From contig NC_045145.1 of the NCBI RefSeq assembly GCF_008831285.2, positions 20,724,040 through 20,788,039 of the forward strand: 64,000 bases of DNA, written 5' to 3'. The notes under the pieces were generated by a model that made no database searches, was not told the DNA's origin, and worked only from the letters and a program-made list of their open reading frames with translations. Position 1 is the first letter of the stretch. Every line of letters starts with the position of its first letter. The DNA comes from Nymphaea colorata (Eukaryota > Streptophyta > Magnoliopsida > Nymphaeales > Nymphaeaceae). Made by a program: the position numbers and the translations under genes. Below, piece after piece: positions 13,582 through 25,761 of this stretch.

Positions 13582-13950
13582 TCATGACACGTTCACATTC
13601 TTCTGGAAATGATATCCATGACATGCATTGATTTTCGACCTTGGCGTGGCACTTTCCTTGTTAATGATAGACACGAATCGCATATTGATCCTTCTTTCTT
13701 TTTCCTTCCTTAAGATGAGCCGGAGCACGTCGGCTTCTACTTTTCTTGAAAGAGCTTGTTCTATGTCGCTGTAGATAACCCAGAATTGATGACCATCTTT
13801 CCTCTCGGGATGGTCCATGAAACGAATATCTGATTGTAACGCAACTTCTTTGTTGGCATATAGGGTCTTCTTCCCGAATGATAGATTTTGTCGGCCATTA
13901 GACTGATTAGATGCTTCAAGGAGAGAAGGAAAGGAGAGGGGCCCTGGTGT
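13582..13950 (-). other. Unrecognised open coding-like stretch, about 120 codons, cut by a repeat element
   Basis: The minus strand is open from about 13950 to the stop at 13582. Segments include QNLSFGKKTLYANKEVAL, DGHQFWVIYSDIEQALSRKV and EADVLRLILRKEKERRIN. Composition is balanced and polar/charged, unlike chance frames in this AT-rich DNA, and there is no ATG until MDHPERK at 13818. At its upstream end it runs into a MITE-like repeat (13954-14345), so it may be the 3' exon of a gene or a fragment cut off by that insertion. I do not recognise the family. Confidence 0.35.
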
Positions 13951-13953
13951 GAA

Positions 13954-14345
13954 TTAGGGATATCAATACATCCTTATTTCAATCAGGGACGAAACATTCT
14001 AAAAAACACAAAATAGGATATGGAAAAAGAGAAAAAGTTATTCAATTAAGAAATCGAGTCGGATTCGGATTTAAGAAATGACATTTGATCGTATTCGCAT
14101 ACAAATATCGAATCAGATTTAGTATTAAAGACATAACTCATGTCCAATGTTCTTATATTGTTCAAAATTGTTGTTCAGATTCAGATATAAATATAAAAGT
14201 CGGACTAAGGTCGGATTCAGTTTGTGATTGCAGATTTCAGATTAGGATTCTCATAAGGCTTTTCTTTATTCATATCTGAATCTAAATATGTAAATATCCA
14301 AAAGGAGGATATGATTAAGAGTATATTTTATTTGAATCAACATCG
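13954..14345. mobile_element. Second GGATTC-rich element
   Basis: It starts TTAGGGATATCAATAC and ends near TTTGAATCAACATCG, with GTCGGATTCGGATTT, CAGATTCAGATATAAA and TTCAGATTAGGATTC inside. Same family as 12664-13109. Its left end abuts the open stretch at 13582-13950. Confidence 0.45.
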
Positions 14346-15053
14346 TTGGTTTGATTCTCTTGGGTGTTAACTGTTAGCCTCCTAGGCACGGCTCCCAAGA
14401 GTGCCTCAACCAGGTGCTAACCTCCAAAACACACTTTCGAATGAGCCCGTGTTGGTCCGATAAAAAAAAGGCAAAGTTGGTGCCGTCGGACCCAAAGTTG
14501 ATGACGGACGGACCTTTCATTCTGGTGGCCCAGCTTAGAGGGAAAGACGTGAGATCTATCTACCTGCTCGCTTTAACGCAAGGGTTCTTGACGAACTCAA
14601 GAAAGAAGTGTTTGAACATGGATGTGATAACGAAGTAGGGCCTTCAGTGGTGGAGTCAGAAATTTTTCGCCAAAGCACACCTAAGTCTAATGGGGCATGG
14701 CGCTCATATGACTAGAACTAAGACCCAAGTCCATTTTCGTTCTAAAACTTACGAGCTCGCTCGCCGCCACTAGGCCCATGCCTCGGGCTCCTCGGGCATC
14801 GATCTCTATGCATTGGGACTCACTGTCAACCTTCATCATTCTACCAAAAATGATGTCACATTTTTATGTTTTTTTTTCAGTCCAAGCAGTTACACTGTAT
14901 GTTTTGGATCATAACAGGTTGTTCACATCGAATATAGCATGATAATGTGAACTTTACTATCGCACTCGCTCGTCAAATCCAAACAGAAACTTGGATCTGG
15001 CTTCTCCTCAAGTGGATGTGGGACGTGAAGTCCAGGGCTTCAGTATCCCATTA

Positions 15054-15711
15054 GAAGTGAAAAACATATTCCAATGAAGGATGTTGGGAGGTAGGCTCCC
15101 CACCATTTATTGAGAAGGTATAATATGTACATGAAAAAAAGATGTACAAGATTGACAAGGATGCCATGCATCAACCGGTAAGAAGAGACATCAAAAAACC
15201 AGAGCTGCTAACACAGCAACCCCTCACAAGTAACACAAAAACCAGGCTAAAAAGGCCTCACCCAAAAAACAAAATTGAGCATGTAGGATGATCAACTAGT
15301 GGAGTATCTGTCAAAAGAGTCAGAGCAGTCCCTTACCAGAAAGCATATGTTGAAGGGAATTGTATCATCTTTGAGCCTCCAGTGGCCACTGTGTTCAGAT
15401 AAAAAACGCCATTTCTCAGGCCAGTTCCTTCTACCTTGAATAATAGACTTAAGGCGTCTGATCCATCTTTTGTTGTTGGAATAGATGGCAAGGGGGATCG
15501 GGCTGGTGGAGTGCACAGTTTCCCCCCACTTGAGAATGTTAAATTCTGCATCATCTACACCATAACTTGCTTCTAGGGACAAAGCGCCTTTAATGTTAGC
15601 ATCTGAGTCTTGTAGGCACCCAACCATAATTCTTTTGCATTTAAAGATGAGAGTGATGATATACAACTTATCTAAAATGCCTACATCTTCATTGGAAGTG
15701 AAAAACATATT
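15054..15711 (-). mobile_element. Insertion flanked by a perfect 17-bp direct repeat (possible retroposon)
   Basis: GAAGTGAAAAACATATT occurs at 15054-15070 and again at 15695-15711, enclosing about 624 bp. Just inside are short inverted ends, CCAATGAAG (15071-15079) and CTTCATTG (15687-15694). The minus strand is open for about 130 codons (to a stop at 15292), including IQGRRNWPEKWRFLSEHSG. Its far end contains AATAAATGGTGGGGAGCC, which resembles 3' ends of plant LINEs, but there is no poly-A tail. The 17-bp repeat length suits a LINE target duplication; the short inverted ends do not. I do not recognise the protein. Confidence 0.4.
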
Positions 15712-16051
15712 ACGTGCAGCTATGGTCCAGTGGGAAGAATGCTTGGATTAGAGATCCAAATTTAAGTAATTAATGGTAGGTATCTCTCTCTCCCTCTCTC
15801 CCTCACACACACAGTGATGATCATGACGATGATGACCTTGATACGGAGCTGATAACTATGCCGAATGTGCTAACTATGTATATGATGCTGAAAATGGATC
15901 ACTTTGAAATCACCCTTCCATTAGAATTAGCAAAAGCAATGTCTTCTTGCATAATATGAATTTCAAACATTCATGATCTGTATGTGAATGACTTATCATT
16001 CGGTCTATTAGTGAACCATCTCACCAGGGATTATGAAAGATGTTTCACTAA

Positions 16052-16111
16052 AAATATTAGTGTTATTGCTTTGATTCATATTAAATATTAGTGTTATTGC
16101 TTTGATTCATA
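16052..16111. repeat. 29-bp perfect direct tandem duplication
   Basis: The block from AAATATTAGTG to TTGATTCATA occurs at 16052-16080 and again at 16083-16111, separated by two bases. Confidence 0.9.
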
Positions 16112-16689
16112 CTCCCTAAAAGATACAAATACATGCATTAAGATACAAAGACTTCTTATTCCACAACAAAGAACACACTTTTATTCTTTCATATATTGGG
16201 GGGTTCCGCTTGGAAAAGAAAATGTCCCATACTAATGGATTCATATCCATAACCATGGGTTCCAATGCACGAGACTTGTAGCACTTACCAATGAGGTCAT
16301 ATATCAATTAGTATTACACCAAAAAAAAATTATAGATACTAGTACAATTAGATCAGCTCTTCATAGACAAACTTGGGATTTGGAATCCCAAGTTAGATGC
16401 CCTAGTATCATGCCAATTTATTGGTTCTTGATCCTCCAGGAAACTCACAGCTTAAAAGAAACTTCAATTGTCCAATGTCCAAGCATAGTGAGCTTTGTTT
16501 TTCTAATTTCTCAAGCCACTAGAATTTGCAAAACTTCCCGTGTTTCAACACTTCGTGGGCACCAATTCCAAATGAATCCGCATATAAACGGTGGATGTTA
16601 AAATCGATTCATGTCAGCTAAATCTTTCGTTTCAAATGGGCAACAAAAATGCCATGCAACCATCTATTCAAGAGAATAGGTGGGTCAGT

Positions 16690-17304
16690 AGGGGTGTTCA
16701 CGAGCAAAGCTCGACCGGAGCTGGGCCAGCTCAGATCGGCTCGGACCAACTAAGCTTGAGATGAGATGGCAATTGGCCCAGCTTGATCTTGAATGTGCCA
16801 TTTACAAAAAATATTGTCTTATTGATAAGCAAAACGGGGAGACTCAAACCCTTAGCCTAACTTTTGCTAGGCAGGGGGAGAGGCTAAGCATGGCCCCACC
16901 CTGGCCAATGGAAAAAAAATTGCATTGAAAAGAATGAAATTTTTTAATTGCACCATGTATTTTTTGGATTTGAATTCAGTTTGGCCTACGTGGATTCAAA
17001 GGTTGGACTGTCGGCCCGCCCTTGAAGAAAATCCTGGCTTCGCCCCTACTGCTAGGCAAAAAGAAGCTCATTGGAACAACGTCCTTTTATGATAAAGAAA
17101 AAACATCTTTTATATATTCTCTGTCACAAGCTTTATTGACCTTAACTGAATTGAGTCCGGCTATCTTGAGCTCAACTTGTATGTCTACGCATGTTCATCC
17201 ATTAACTTGAATTTGATTTATTTATTAAATTGTTTGATGTTGAGTCAAGCTTACGCAAGCGAGTTCAAGTCAAGTCCGAGTTGCTTGACTTATTGAACAC
17301 TCCT
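16690..17304. mobile_element. MITE-like AGGGGTGTTCA element interrupted by another repeat
   Basis: The left end is AGGGGTGTTCACGAGC; the reverse complement of the right end is AGGAGTGTTCAATAAG. Inside, GAGCTGGGCCAGCTC and CAAGTCAAGTCCGAGTTG resemble the 11088-11314 element. The middle (about 16880-17050) is a different repeat whose landmarks GGCCCCACC, GATTTGAATTCAGTTTGGCC and CCTGGCTTCGCCCC also occur near 5810-5965. Confidence 0.5.
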
Positions 17305-20080
17305 CAGTGCGTAAACTTGAGGACTTTATCTATAATGACTCGAATTCCTTCTTTTTGAAAAAAAAAATACTACTTTCACTTGAAGGATCCGCTTTTTCGA
17401 ATGAGTCTGATTCAATAATTTGATTCCAAAACTGATTTTAAGAACATCGTGTAAGCACACAGTAGCGTGTGCATGTGCTTAGCTCACCCAATCAGACTTG
17501 TCATATGGTAAACCTAACTGAAGAGTGGTTCATTTTGTCTCTTTGGCGGCCCTCTGTACGTTATTATTTTAATTATATAGCTCAGCAAGGTATAGATTGT
17601 GCCAAGAGATCTAGGTATGAAATGTTGAACTCCCACTATGGTTGGTAAGCAAGCAGCAGGAAAACTAAACAAAAATGCAAAGTCTTTAAAGCTTCTTAAT
17701 CCTTTATATTATTTGTGTAAACTAAGAGATTGAGACTGCAAAGAGTGGTAAGCGGAACACTCTAGTTAACAGGTGCACCGTATATCTCCCCAGATCTTGA
17801 AGCAGACGTAGGGGCAGGGGAACGGGGTGGTATTACGGTCCCACAACCATATGTCACACTCTTTATCGCGAGAACGAGTAATGTATGACATGCTCAATTG
17901 CTGTCACAGCAAAGAGAGCGCGTGTTTGACGAGGCAAACATGCAACCAGTAGTGGAGGCAAGTGTAGGCTGATGTGGTCTATTGCCCACACCAGTCCATA
18001 AAAATGACCTTCGTACTAAAACGCGAACTCAAGATTCAGATTCTCAATTTAAACCTCCTTTAATTTATTAATGTATCCATCCTTACATTATTGGTGTTTA
18101 ATTAGGATAACTAATCAACTCCATTTGAAGGAAATTAATGTTTAAAATTTGGACTCCGATCTTATATGTACCCAAAAAAAAAACCTAAGCATCTGAGAAT
18201 CATCTGGTAGAACCTTCAGCACGAACCACAATGGTTATCAATTTGCTTCAGATCTCATGTCTACTATCTCTACCTTTATTTGAATTCCAAAGAAAAGTCT
18301 CCGTGTAAGTGTCTGTTCCTCTCCTGTGCTAGAAAATATCAAGAAGAAATTGGTATCAACTTTGTTATTTGTTCTTTCATTGATTCGCTTCATTGGTTTT
18401 CGATCTGAATTTCATTCAGAATCAGACGGTATCATATTAGACTAATTGATATGGCAATACAACTAGATCTGAATCCCCACCTAATCCGATTTTAAAGAAC
18501 GAGAAAAATCTGAATTACGTCCCTCTAAGGAAACATCCGAAACGTACTCAAGCAAGATTATAAGACCATATGTGAGTTTTTGATCGGAGCAGATGTGTGC
18601 ATAATTGATCGATCTGCTCCTATCAAATGTTCAATTATAGTTAACATTTTCAAAGATTTGAATGTGACTCTAAAAATTTAGGAAAGATATATTTGGCCCC
18701 TGTGAAAAAATTTTAAAACCTTATTGGAATGTTTGCATCCCTCATTGTATAGCTGGTCAGGCTAGTGGTGATGGACCGGCGAAAGTTTTGTCGTTAGTTT
18801 GATTCTTGCGGGCAGTACTCATTTGGACAGTAAATGGTGAATGTGCGACACTTTAGTTGCTGAGTGTACTGCTTCCCTACCCAAGTCTAAAAACAGCTTT
18901 AAACCCAACGGGCAGAATAAAAGGAAGAGGGGCTTCGACCTTTTCGAGGTACTCCTACTAGGGCATACACGCTGCACAAGGGCGAACACAGGTCGCGCCG
19001 GTGATTTTCTCTCTCTCTCTCTATAATTGATGTGGGGGCCAGGGTAGCCGGAGATGCAGTTTGCTGGTGGCATTTCCAGCCAAAAAGTCATCAACTGAAA
19101 GGGATTGCTTGTTTTTGCATTGTGTTCTCTTGTACAATAATTTTTGGCTCCTTGCTCCTATAATTATTCTTCTAACGCAGATGCCCAAGTTATTTAAAAG
19201 AAACTCCAGCCAAGTTCGGTCTTGCACTTTCCATTCACAGGCTCAATAATTTTGCACCAAGGCCAAAACCGAATTGTTTAACATCATTTGGTTGGTGAGT
19301 TTGTACGTTGTGTTGGCCATCTAGTCCCTGTCGTCGCATGAGAGAAAGAGAAAGATATGGTGATTAATTAAAAGATGCGGGGCGAAAATTTGTTAAATCT
19401 TTTTTAAAAGCATAGTCAAAGATTTTGTTGTCCTTGAAGAACCATTCTTAAGAGTAGTATTATGTATAAAATATAACATTTAAAAAGATGGGCCTCTGGA
19501 TTGGGATCCTCTTAGACTTTTACATCTTTTTCCAAATGTTTGTACTTTTTATAGGTATATATATATATATATATATATATAGGAAGGTGCATTAATTATT
19601 TTGACTAATTGATGGTATGTGAGAGACAAATTCTTTTTTTATCATTTTTAGTGTGAGTGGTTTAATCCAGCACCTTTAAGAGAGGTCACTACTTCCTTCT
19701 GATGTTCGCCACCTGAGTTTTCACAAAATATGCGTCGAGACTTTTTACAGTGTAAAAGTAAAATGCATTAAGACATGCATTAGAACGTGATAGTGACCAC
19801 TATTCGAATATGAGTATGCAGAGGAACCACCTTGTCGCCAATATGCTACCACCCTCATCGTTGTGCGATGCAAATTCACCTTATTTTTCTTAATTAGGTC
19901 CAAAGCTATTAGTATGCCAGTACACCTTTTAATTATCGATTTGATGTGCGCACCGACGACCTTGGTTACCAAAGCAATGAACACACATACACGCATATTT
20001 TTGTACAACTTGATAATTACCATTAATTTTACATGACAGATAAATACACCGCAAAAGAAAAAGAAAAGGAAAACTTAAGA
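17305..20080. other. Intergenic sequence, no gene recognised
   Basis: Contains a GCGGAGCCA-family scrap near 17950-18010, a GGATTC patch near 18410-18500 and a TA tract at 19556-19581. Short overlapping frames on both strands at 18820-19250 show no family resemblance. Confidence 0.5.
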
Positions 20081-20148
20081 TTAACAAAAAAGGAAGCCGA
20101 AATTTTCCAAAAAAAAAAAACAGGGGAAAGGATGGATCGATGGAGCAC

Positions 20149-20610
20149 CTAGCTTTTGAGGGCACCCAAGATTCGGGATGAGGGCGAGGAAGTCGCCTGG
20201 CCGTCGGATGGAAGGATGGACGGCACGGAGACCGGCAGCATGGGGGAGGCGAAGTAAGCGTCCATGAAGAAGCGGGAGTGAGAAGAGTCCATGGCCGCGC
20301 CGGCTTCCACGAGGTCGTTGAGGAGGCGGAGGTAGAGGACCTTGAGCTTCTTCACCAAGAGGGTGGCCCTGCAGCGGAGCCACCCCAGACGGAGCTGCCT
20401 GAAGGCCCGGAACAAGAAGCCCCCCCTCCGGCCGCGCCCCCCTAGCCGGATAGTCAGCACCTTCCTCCTCCTTGGCCTCACCCTCCACGACCCCGACCCC
20501 GACGCGAACTGGCGCCTCGCGTAGAAGAGCGTTGGCGGTATCGGCCGGAATATCTCCTGCCTCCGGCGGTTTCCGGCTGCCGTCAGCTGCTCGTCGCCAC
20601 CTCCCACCAT
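20149..20610 (-). CDS. Small basic plant protein of unknown function, single exon, 153 residues
   Basis: The ATG is at 20610 (minus strand) and the stop is at 20149. The frame is GC-rich in an AT-rich neighbourhood. The N-terminal 90 residues are Arg/Gly-rich (for example RRRKVLTIRL). They are followed by a probable amphipathic helix pair RLGWLRCRATLLVKKLKVLY and LLNDLVEAGAAMDS. The C-terminal part carries FFMDAYFASPMLPVSVPSI. I recognise this pattern (basic helix, D-L-[IV]-E-A-G-A, then F-M-[DE]-x-x-FA-x-P) from a widespread family of small land-plant proteins without an assigned function. The reading frame that overlaps it (20680-20081) is longer but has no family resemblance, so I chose this one. 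A TATA-like box lies 81 bases upstream of the ATG. Probably an intact, expressed intronless gene. Confidence 0.7.
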   Translation of the reverse strand: MVGGGDEQLTAAGNRRRQEIFRPIPPTLFYARRQFASGSGSWRVRPRRRKVLTIRLGGRGRRGGFLFRAFRQLRLGWLRCRATLLVKKLKVLYLRLLNDLVEAGAAMDSSHSRFFMDAYFASPMLPVSVPSILPSDGQATSSPSSRILGALKS

Positions 20611-20690
20611 CTTTCCTCAGCGACAGAGAGATGTGGACCGGGGAGTTCAGAAACCCGAGGGAGAGCAGGGCGCTGGCCACCTGAGCCTTT

Positions 20691-20697
20691 CTTTATA
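20691..20697 (-). promoter_or_regulatory. TATA-like box of the small basic protein gene
   Basis: On the minus strand CCCTATAAAGAAAGGCTC sits at about 20700-20683, with TATAAAG at 20697-20691. That is 81 bases before the ATG, a normal distance for a plant core promoter with a short leader. Confidence 0.5.
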
Positions 20698-21368
20698 GGG
20701 AAGCAGCAAGAAGAAAGCTGTGGGACCCGCTTACTACATGTCGCTTCCTCATCTCACATGGATCCATGTTGTCTACTTGAAGAGGATGGGTCGGTTAAAT
20801 TCGGGTTGGATCCGCGCTTCATTGAATTTGACTAATTGGATTTGTATTCGGACACTTACGAAACTGGATTCAGATAATGCAAGATCCGCCATTTATATAT
20901 AACCTGCTCGAATTTTTTATCCAAATCCATTTGAGTATCAGATTTGGATTCAGTTGTAATATTGGATGCATATCAAACTATGATAGCTCAGCTTAGAGCA
21001 GAGTGACTAACTCTGATTTCTTTTTCTAAGGATCGGCTGACTTGGTAGACCCATTTGGATAAGCTTTGGAGCAACTCCTCGCCACCGCACATTATAAAAA
21101 TATTAAATAACACTATGCAGAGTTCAAGGTGAATAGTGACCGAATTGCAACTATAAACAAATATAATATGATAAAAATGTGACATGTAGCCCGGAAAATA
21201 CTGCTATACTTTGCAAGAAAACACCGTAATCTAATAATTTTAAATGCCAGTAAGTTGACTTTATTTTTGTTATTTTAAGGGCTATTTGGCAACAATGACA
21301 TATTCTTACCTTTTCTCTAAAATTTGAGATAAATTAATGGAATATTGTCTTACATGTTTTTATGAATT

Positions 21369-21537
21369 TGCCGCAGAGCCAGGATTTTTTTGCTAAGGGG
21401 CACATGACAAGTTTGGTGTAGGCATAAGATGTAATTTTTGAGTCATGACAATGTGATCTTCATAAGGTATAATAAGAATTTTGTTGGGCTAGTGTGGGCA
21501 ATTGCCCACTCCATCCAGCAAGTAGCTCCGCCATTGC
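21369..21537. mobile_element. MITE-like element with GCGGAGCCA / TGGCTCCGC ends
   Basis: The left end TGCCGCAGAGCCAGGATTTT pairs with the right end AGTAGCTCCGCCATTGC. Before the right end lies the palindromic GTGGGCAATTGCCCAC. About 169 bp, non-coding. It is the clearest of a family whose other copies or ends are seen at 3831-3860, 8964-9010, 14645-14700, 17950-18010, 52625-52790 and 54522-54693. Confidence 0.55.
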
Positions 21538-23091
21538 TTTCATCTTTTGTTGATAGCCTCGGCTCCGGCTCCCAAATTCGTTGCGGAAATTGGTAGGAGA
21601 TGAGAGCTCTTGGAGTCCTTTCTGTGAGCCTGTAATTGAAAGTTAGAGCTCCATCAGAGCGTATATATCTTCATTTTTTTACTAATAAAGGAAGGGGGGC
21701 TAACGCCCACACAGACTTTATCCCGAATATAATTTAACACTGAAACTTATGAAATAATTTTTTTTTCTGACTTTTCTTTCCAACAAATCCAAGAATAGGT
21801 CCTAGATTAGCCCCACTTGCTACTATCTACTTGGTGCCAGGTCTATATTTGTTTTAGCCTCATGTTATTACTTCGTCTTCATTGAATTGACTGGGCGCGA
21901 TTAGGTATACCTAAGCTGCATCAATAACTCTTTCGTCATGGGCACCTTAAAAGTGAAAAAGTCAAGCAAAATTTTACCTCCAAAATTTTGTATAATATAC
22001 CATCTAAAAGCATCACATAAAAGCATATTGGTGATCACAACATGTTTCCCCAAAGAAGAACATATTCTTCTTCGTCAACATAATCAACATGATATTTTCT
22101 TTACCAGACGCTCTGTCAGTGCAACTCTTGGTTTCGCTTTCCATTTGTTTAAGCAAATGCAGATAGTGAAGCATGTGAACTGCTCTTCACGTACGTATCT
22201 GATTTTGACACTGATTTTTATGGCAGTTCAAGATGTGAAATAGAAAAAGCGAGATACACAGACACTTTGCCACTTGAAAGTATATTTTAGACGGGGTTTC
22301 TCCATCGTCCAAGTAAAAGAAAAAGGAGCAGGTGGCCTCCTAAAAACAATGAAATAAAGTGAGATGACGGCAAGAATTATATGCATTAAATATGTTATTG
22401 CATGTCTCTCTCGAGCACCTAATGAGGCTGATAATCAGAATATATTCCTATTTTGCTGAATAATTTTAGGTCCAGTCTCCGCATTAACGCCAACCACCTT
22501 CGATACATTTCAGAACGACCTCCTGAAGTCGTGAGAGTCCACTGACTTAACTCAACGTCATCGAGCTAACCAAAAAAGTCAATGAGTCGATTATTGATTC
22601 ACCAGCCGTTTTGATTGCGAAATTGTGGATCCCAGCTGCTTCTCCATACATTGACGGATTGGATTCCTACCATTATCTGATTATATATATATATAATATA
22701 TGTATAAGAAAATTATCTAGACGTTTTAAGAAAATCATATGTAGGAGATTAAATTGAAAAAGTAGGAACCTAAGAAGAAATCGAAGTACCTTTAAAGGAA
22801 GTAAAAGATTTCAATTAAGAAAACTCATTTGTTTATTTCATTGAAAGGTATTTCAATCTCTTCAAATGCAACTGGCTTTTCATTTTTTTCAGTTTAATTC
22901 ACATCATTATATATATATATATATATAAGTTATTTGGCATCCCCTCCCATCATGGTTGGACAGATACCTAGGTAGCTGATACGGCAGAGATCACCGAAGC
23001 ACCTTTGAAGAGGTCTTGGGAGATCATGATGGCAGTGAGTTTAGAGGCAGTTTGCAGCGCCCTCAGTATGCGTCCTACCAGTAGCCCAATG

Positions 23092-23093
<2 letters not shown>

Positions 23094-23158
<65 letters not shown>
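23094..23158. repeat. (TA)n microsatellite, about 64 bp
   Basis: An uninterrupted TA tract. Other TA tracts of 16-46 bp are at about 186-206, 3931-3948, 4881-4900, 5429-5458, 19556-19581, 22907-22926, 25729-25757, 51688-51721 and 63356-63402. Confidence 0.97.
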
Positions 23159-23161
<3 letters not shown>

Positions 23162-23999
23162 TCTGATTATGGAGTGAGGGTTATGAATTTTTAAGTAATA
23201 TACTTTGGCTTTTTTCGGTCATACATTTGACTTGAAAACTTTCATAAAAGAAAATGAAAAGTGGGCTCGCCTGCGACAAAACCCTGAAACGTGCATTTAT
23301 TGTGATCAAGTCTATACCAGTCTACCTTTAAGCCACACCTTTGGAAAAAAAAAAAAAAGTATATATTTTGTTCTTCAAAATTATGGCCACCAACCTTTTG
23401 GTAGAGATTTTAACCGTTCGGTTAGCGGGTTTAAGACTAGTCTCTATCTGATTCGACTAATCTATGTATTCAGATTCCTGAAGGTTCAGCCTCCTTTTTC
23501 TAATCTGAGTTCACATCCAACTAGTATAAGATCCAACATTAGTATGCAATCGGGTCCGATCTTTAACTCAGCTGGATATTTGACTAAAATTTAATTAGAT
23601 TCAGTTACGAACTGCATGTTAAATCTAAATCCAAATAGTAATTGGATGTAGATTTCTTTGTCAGAACCATTTAAAGTTATTCAAAGTCAGATTGATAAGT
23701 GAAGGAATTGATCCTTTTACATCCCTAACTTCCAATTCCTTATGAAAAGTTACCCATCTCCAACGGGTTCCTGTCATCTACCAACCACCGGTCCTACTAA
23801 CAATAGACCATTTTGAACTCATATTGTGGACGGATCCGACGAATCGGCCCGTATGAGCTTAGAAGAATCTGCCCAAGTCCACCGATTTCTTCCTTCTATT
23901 CTAAAAATAATAGAAAACTATTTAAAAGATAATTAAAGCATCGAAAGATAAGAAAATTTCTAAATATCATATCGGTTGTATTGTTTGGCAGAACTCATA

Positions 24000-24400
24000 T
24001 GGGCTGGTTCATAGCAACATTGGTAATATCGCTTCAAGTTTGAGTTTTGAAACCAAAAAAAGGCTAGGAATCAAGACAACCATCTTTTTAATAATCTCTT
24101 TTATAAATTCTTAAGATCTTTCACAATTTTTAACATGAGACTAAATTTTTTGAGTGTTACAATCATCTCTGCGTGTGGGACCCTAAGTCCGAGTGTCGAA
24201 CCGACTCTAATACCATTGTAACAGCTCGACCCACTCTTGGGCTAGGGCCCCTAGTTCGGCGGATCCCAACCTGCTTCATAGCAATTTCGGTTCCAACAAA
24301 AAAAAAAACTAGGAATCAGAACAATCATCTCTTTAATAACCCTCTTTATAAGCTTTTAAAGATCTCTCACAATCTTGGATTAATTTTTTGGAGTGTTACA
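24000..24400 (-). mobile_element. TRIM/SMART-like miniature LTR element
   Basis: On the minus strand, one terminal repeat spans 24400-24217 (184 bp) and is bounded by TGTAACA and TGTTACA. Directly after it TGGTATTAGAG (24215-24205) matches the initiator-tRNA-Met primer site TGGTATCAGAG with one change. Only about 55 bp later comes a second, diverged copy of the repeat (24161 to about 24000) that again starts TGTAACAC. Shared blocks include CTAGGAATCA, ACAATCATCT/ACAACCATCT and GAGTGTTACA on the plus strand. Two short LTRs around a tiny internal segment with a primer site and no coding capacity is the TRIM/SMART layout. The left end of the second copy is blurred by an insertion. Confidence 0.6.
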
Positions 24401-25724
24401 CAAGAAGTTTGAGTTTCAAATCCCCTGATTATTGCCACGTTCCGTTGTATTATCCTTTTACATTTCAAATAGTGTTAAGCATGAGACTTAAGTTGAAGGA
24501 TGTACTATATGTCCACCTTAGCCCCGAAGCAATGAAAACCTTAAAGGCAAACAAAAATGTATGATTTTGGAGGGTTTTATATTAAAGATGGTTTCTTTTT
24601 GGTAAACATTAAAAACTTTCGGCCAGCAAACAACTATGTATTGAATATTACAACATTGCTTCTAAACTATAATATATTCCATAAGTGTTGCGTGTTCAGC
24701 ACCCTCGTTTCAAAACCTTCAGTAAAATACTATGAATGAGCTCCAATGTTGCATTCTCATTCATCCAAAACCAAGAGTACAACATTTCCCCACCAGATCT
24801 GTTATTTTGCCATGAAAATCTTCAGGGGACCCATCCTCCAAACAAACAAACAAGAAGAGAACGGAGGACCGGACGGCGAGAATTCCCTCTAAATGGTGGG
24901 GCCGGACGGGTGCTTGATATATAGTGTGGAGATATATAAATGGTGGCTTGCCTTTTCAAGGACCTGAATTGTTTTTTGTGTTCGAAAGGACAAATCTGGA
25001 TCGGGAAAGTGTTCCTTCCGGCCCTCTCCGCATTTCGTGTTCCGCTTGTTCCCCGTTATTCATCCTCCATATAAGGGATTTGTCCAATATCTTGGCACTA
25101 CGTTGTGTCCGACTCTCAAATGTGTTTTGTCCCCGGCACCGGCAGCCGAGGTCCTTATCCCGAGAACACATCCTCGCAACTGAGAGCGACCATTGGAATA
25201 TTTGGTGTCACAAACTCAGCCTCGTTCTAGCTTCTTGAAGATCTCCTTTCAAGTCTCACAACTGATAATTTTTCATGCTTAGGAAGAAAAGATTCGTGCA
25301 CTAACATCTTGAGTATTTATGGGTCAAAGGACACATGTAACACTTTATATATATGTATATATACGCCCACTAATGGCTGCCAAACCTTCATATAAGAGTC
25401 CCAATAAGAACCATTTGGGTCATTGATTCTAAGAAGATAAAATGGTGGATGTCAATTGAAAATACAAAAGCCAAAATATTTTTTCAAGATAACAAAATAC
25501 ATTTCATTGTGGCATAATAGTCTCAATTAAGGAAACTAATTTTGTTCCCTCTCTCTTTCATATGCACACATGCCCAAATGATTTTCCTTAATCAAAATTC
25601 TTAACGTCCTTTAAAGAGTATTTCAGTCATTTGAAAAAATAGCTTAGCTTCTCTTTTCTTAACTTAATTTCTATTATATAATTGCCTTTGAATAAATGGC
25701 CTAGAGAATTCCCATTAATTCTAG

Positions 25725-25761
<37 letters not shown>

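Noticed and set aside
20081-20680. 199-codon minus-strand frame over the small basic protein gene
   Set aside because: Longer than the chosen frame but low-complexity Pro/Gly/Ala-rich with no family resemblance; a GC-driven shadow.
24205-24216. Reading TGGTATTAGAG as part of a tRNA gene
   Set aside because: It is only a primer-site complement next to an LTR edge; no cloverleaf can be drawn around it.
24840-25240. Possible coding gene in the moderately GC-rich block
   Set aside because: Frames overlap on both strands, no motif recognised, and no splice sites link it to RBX1.
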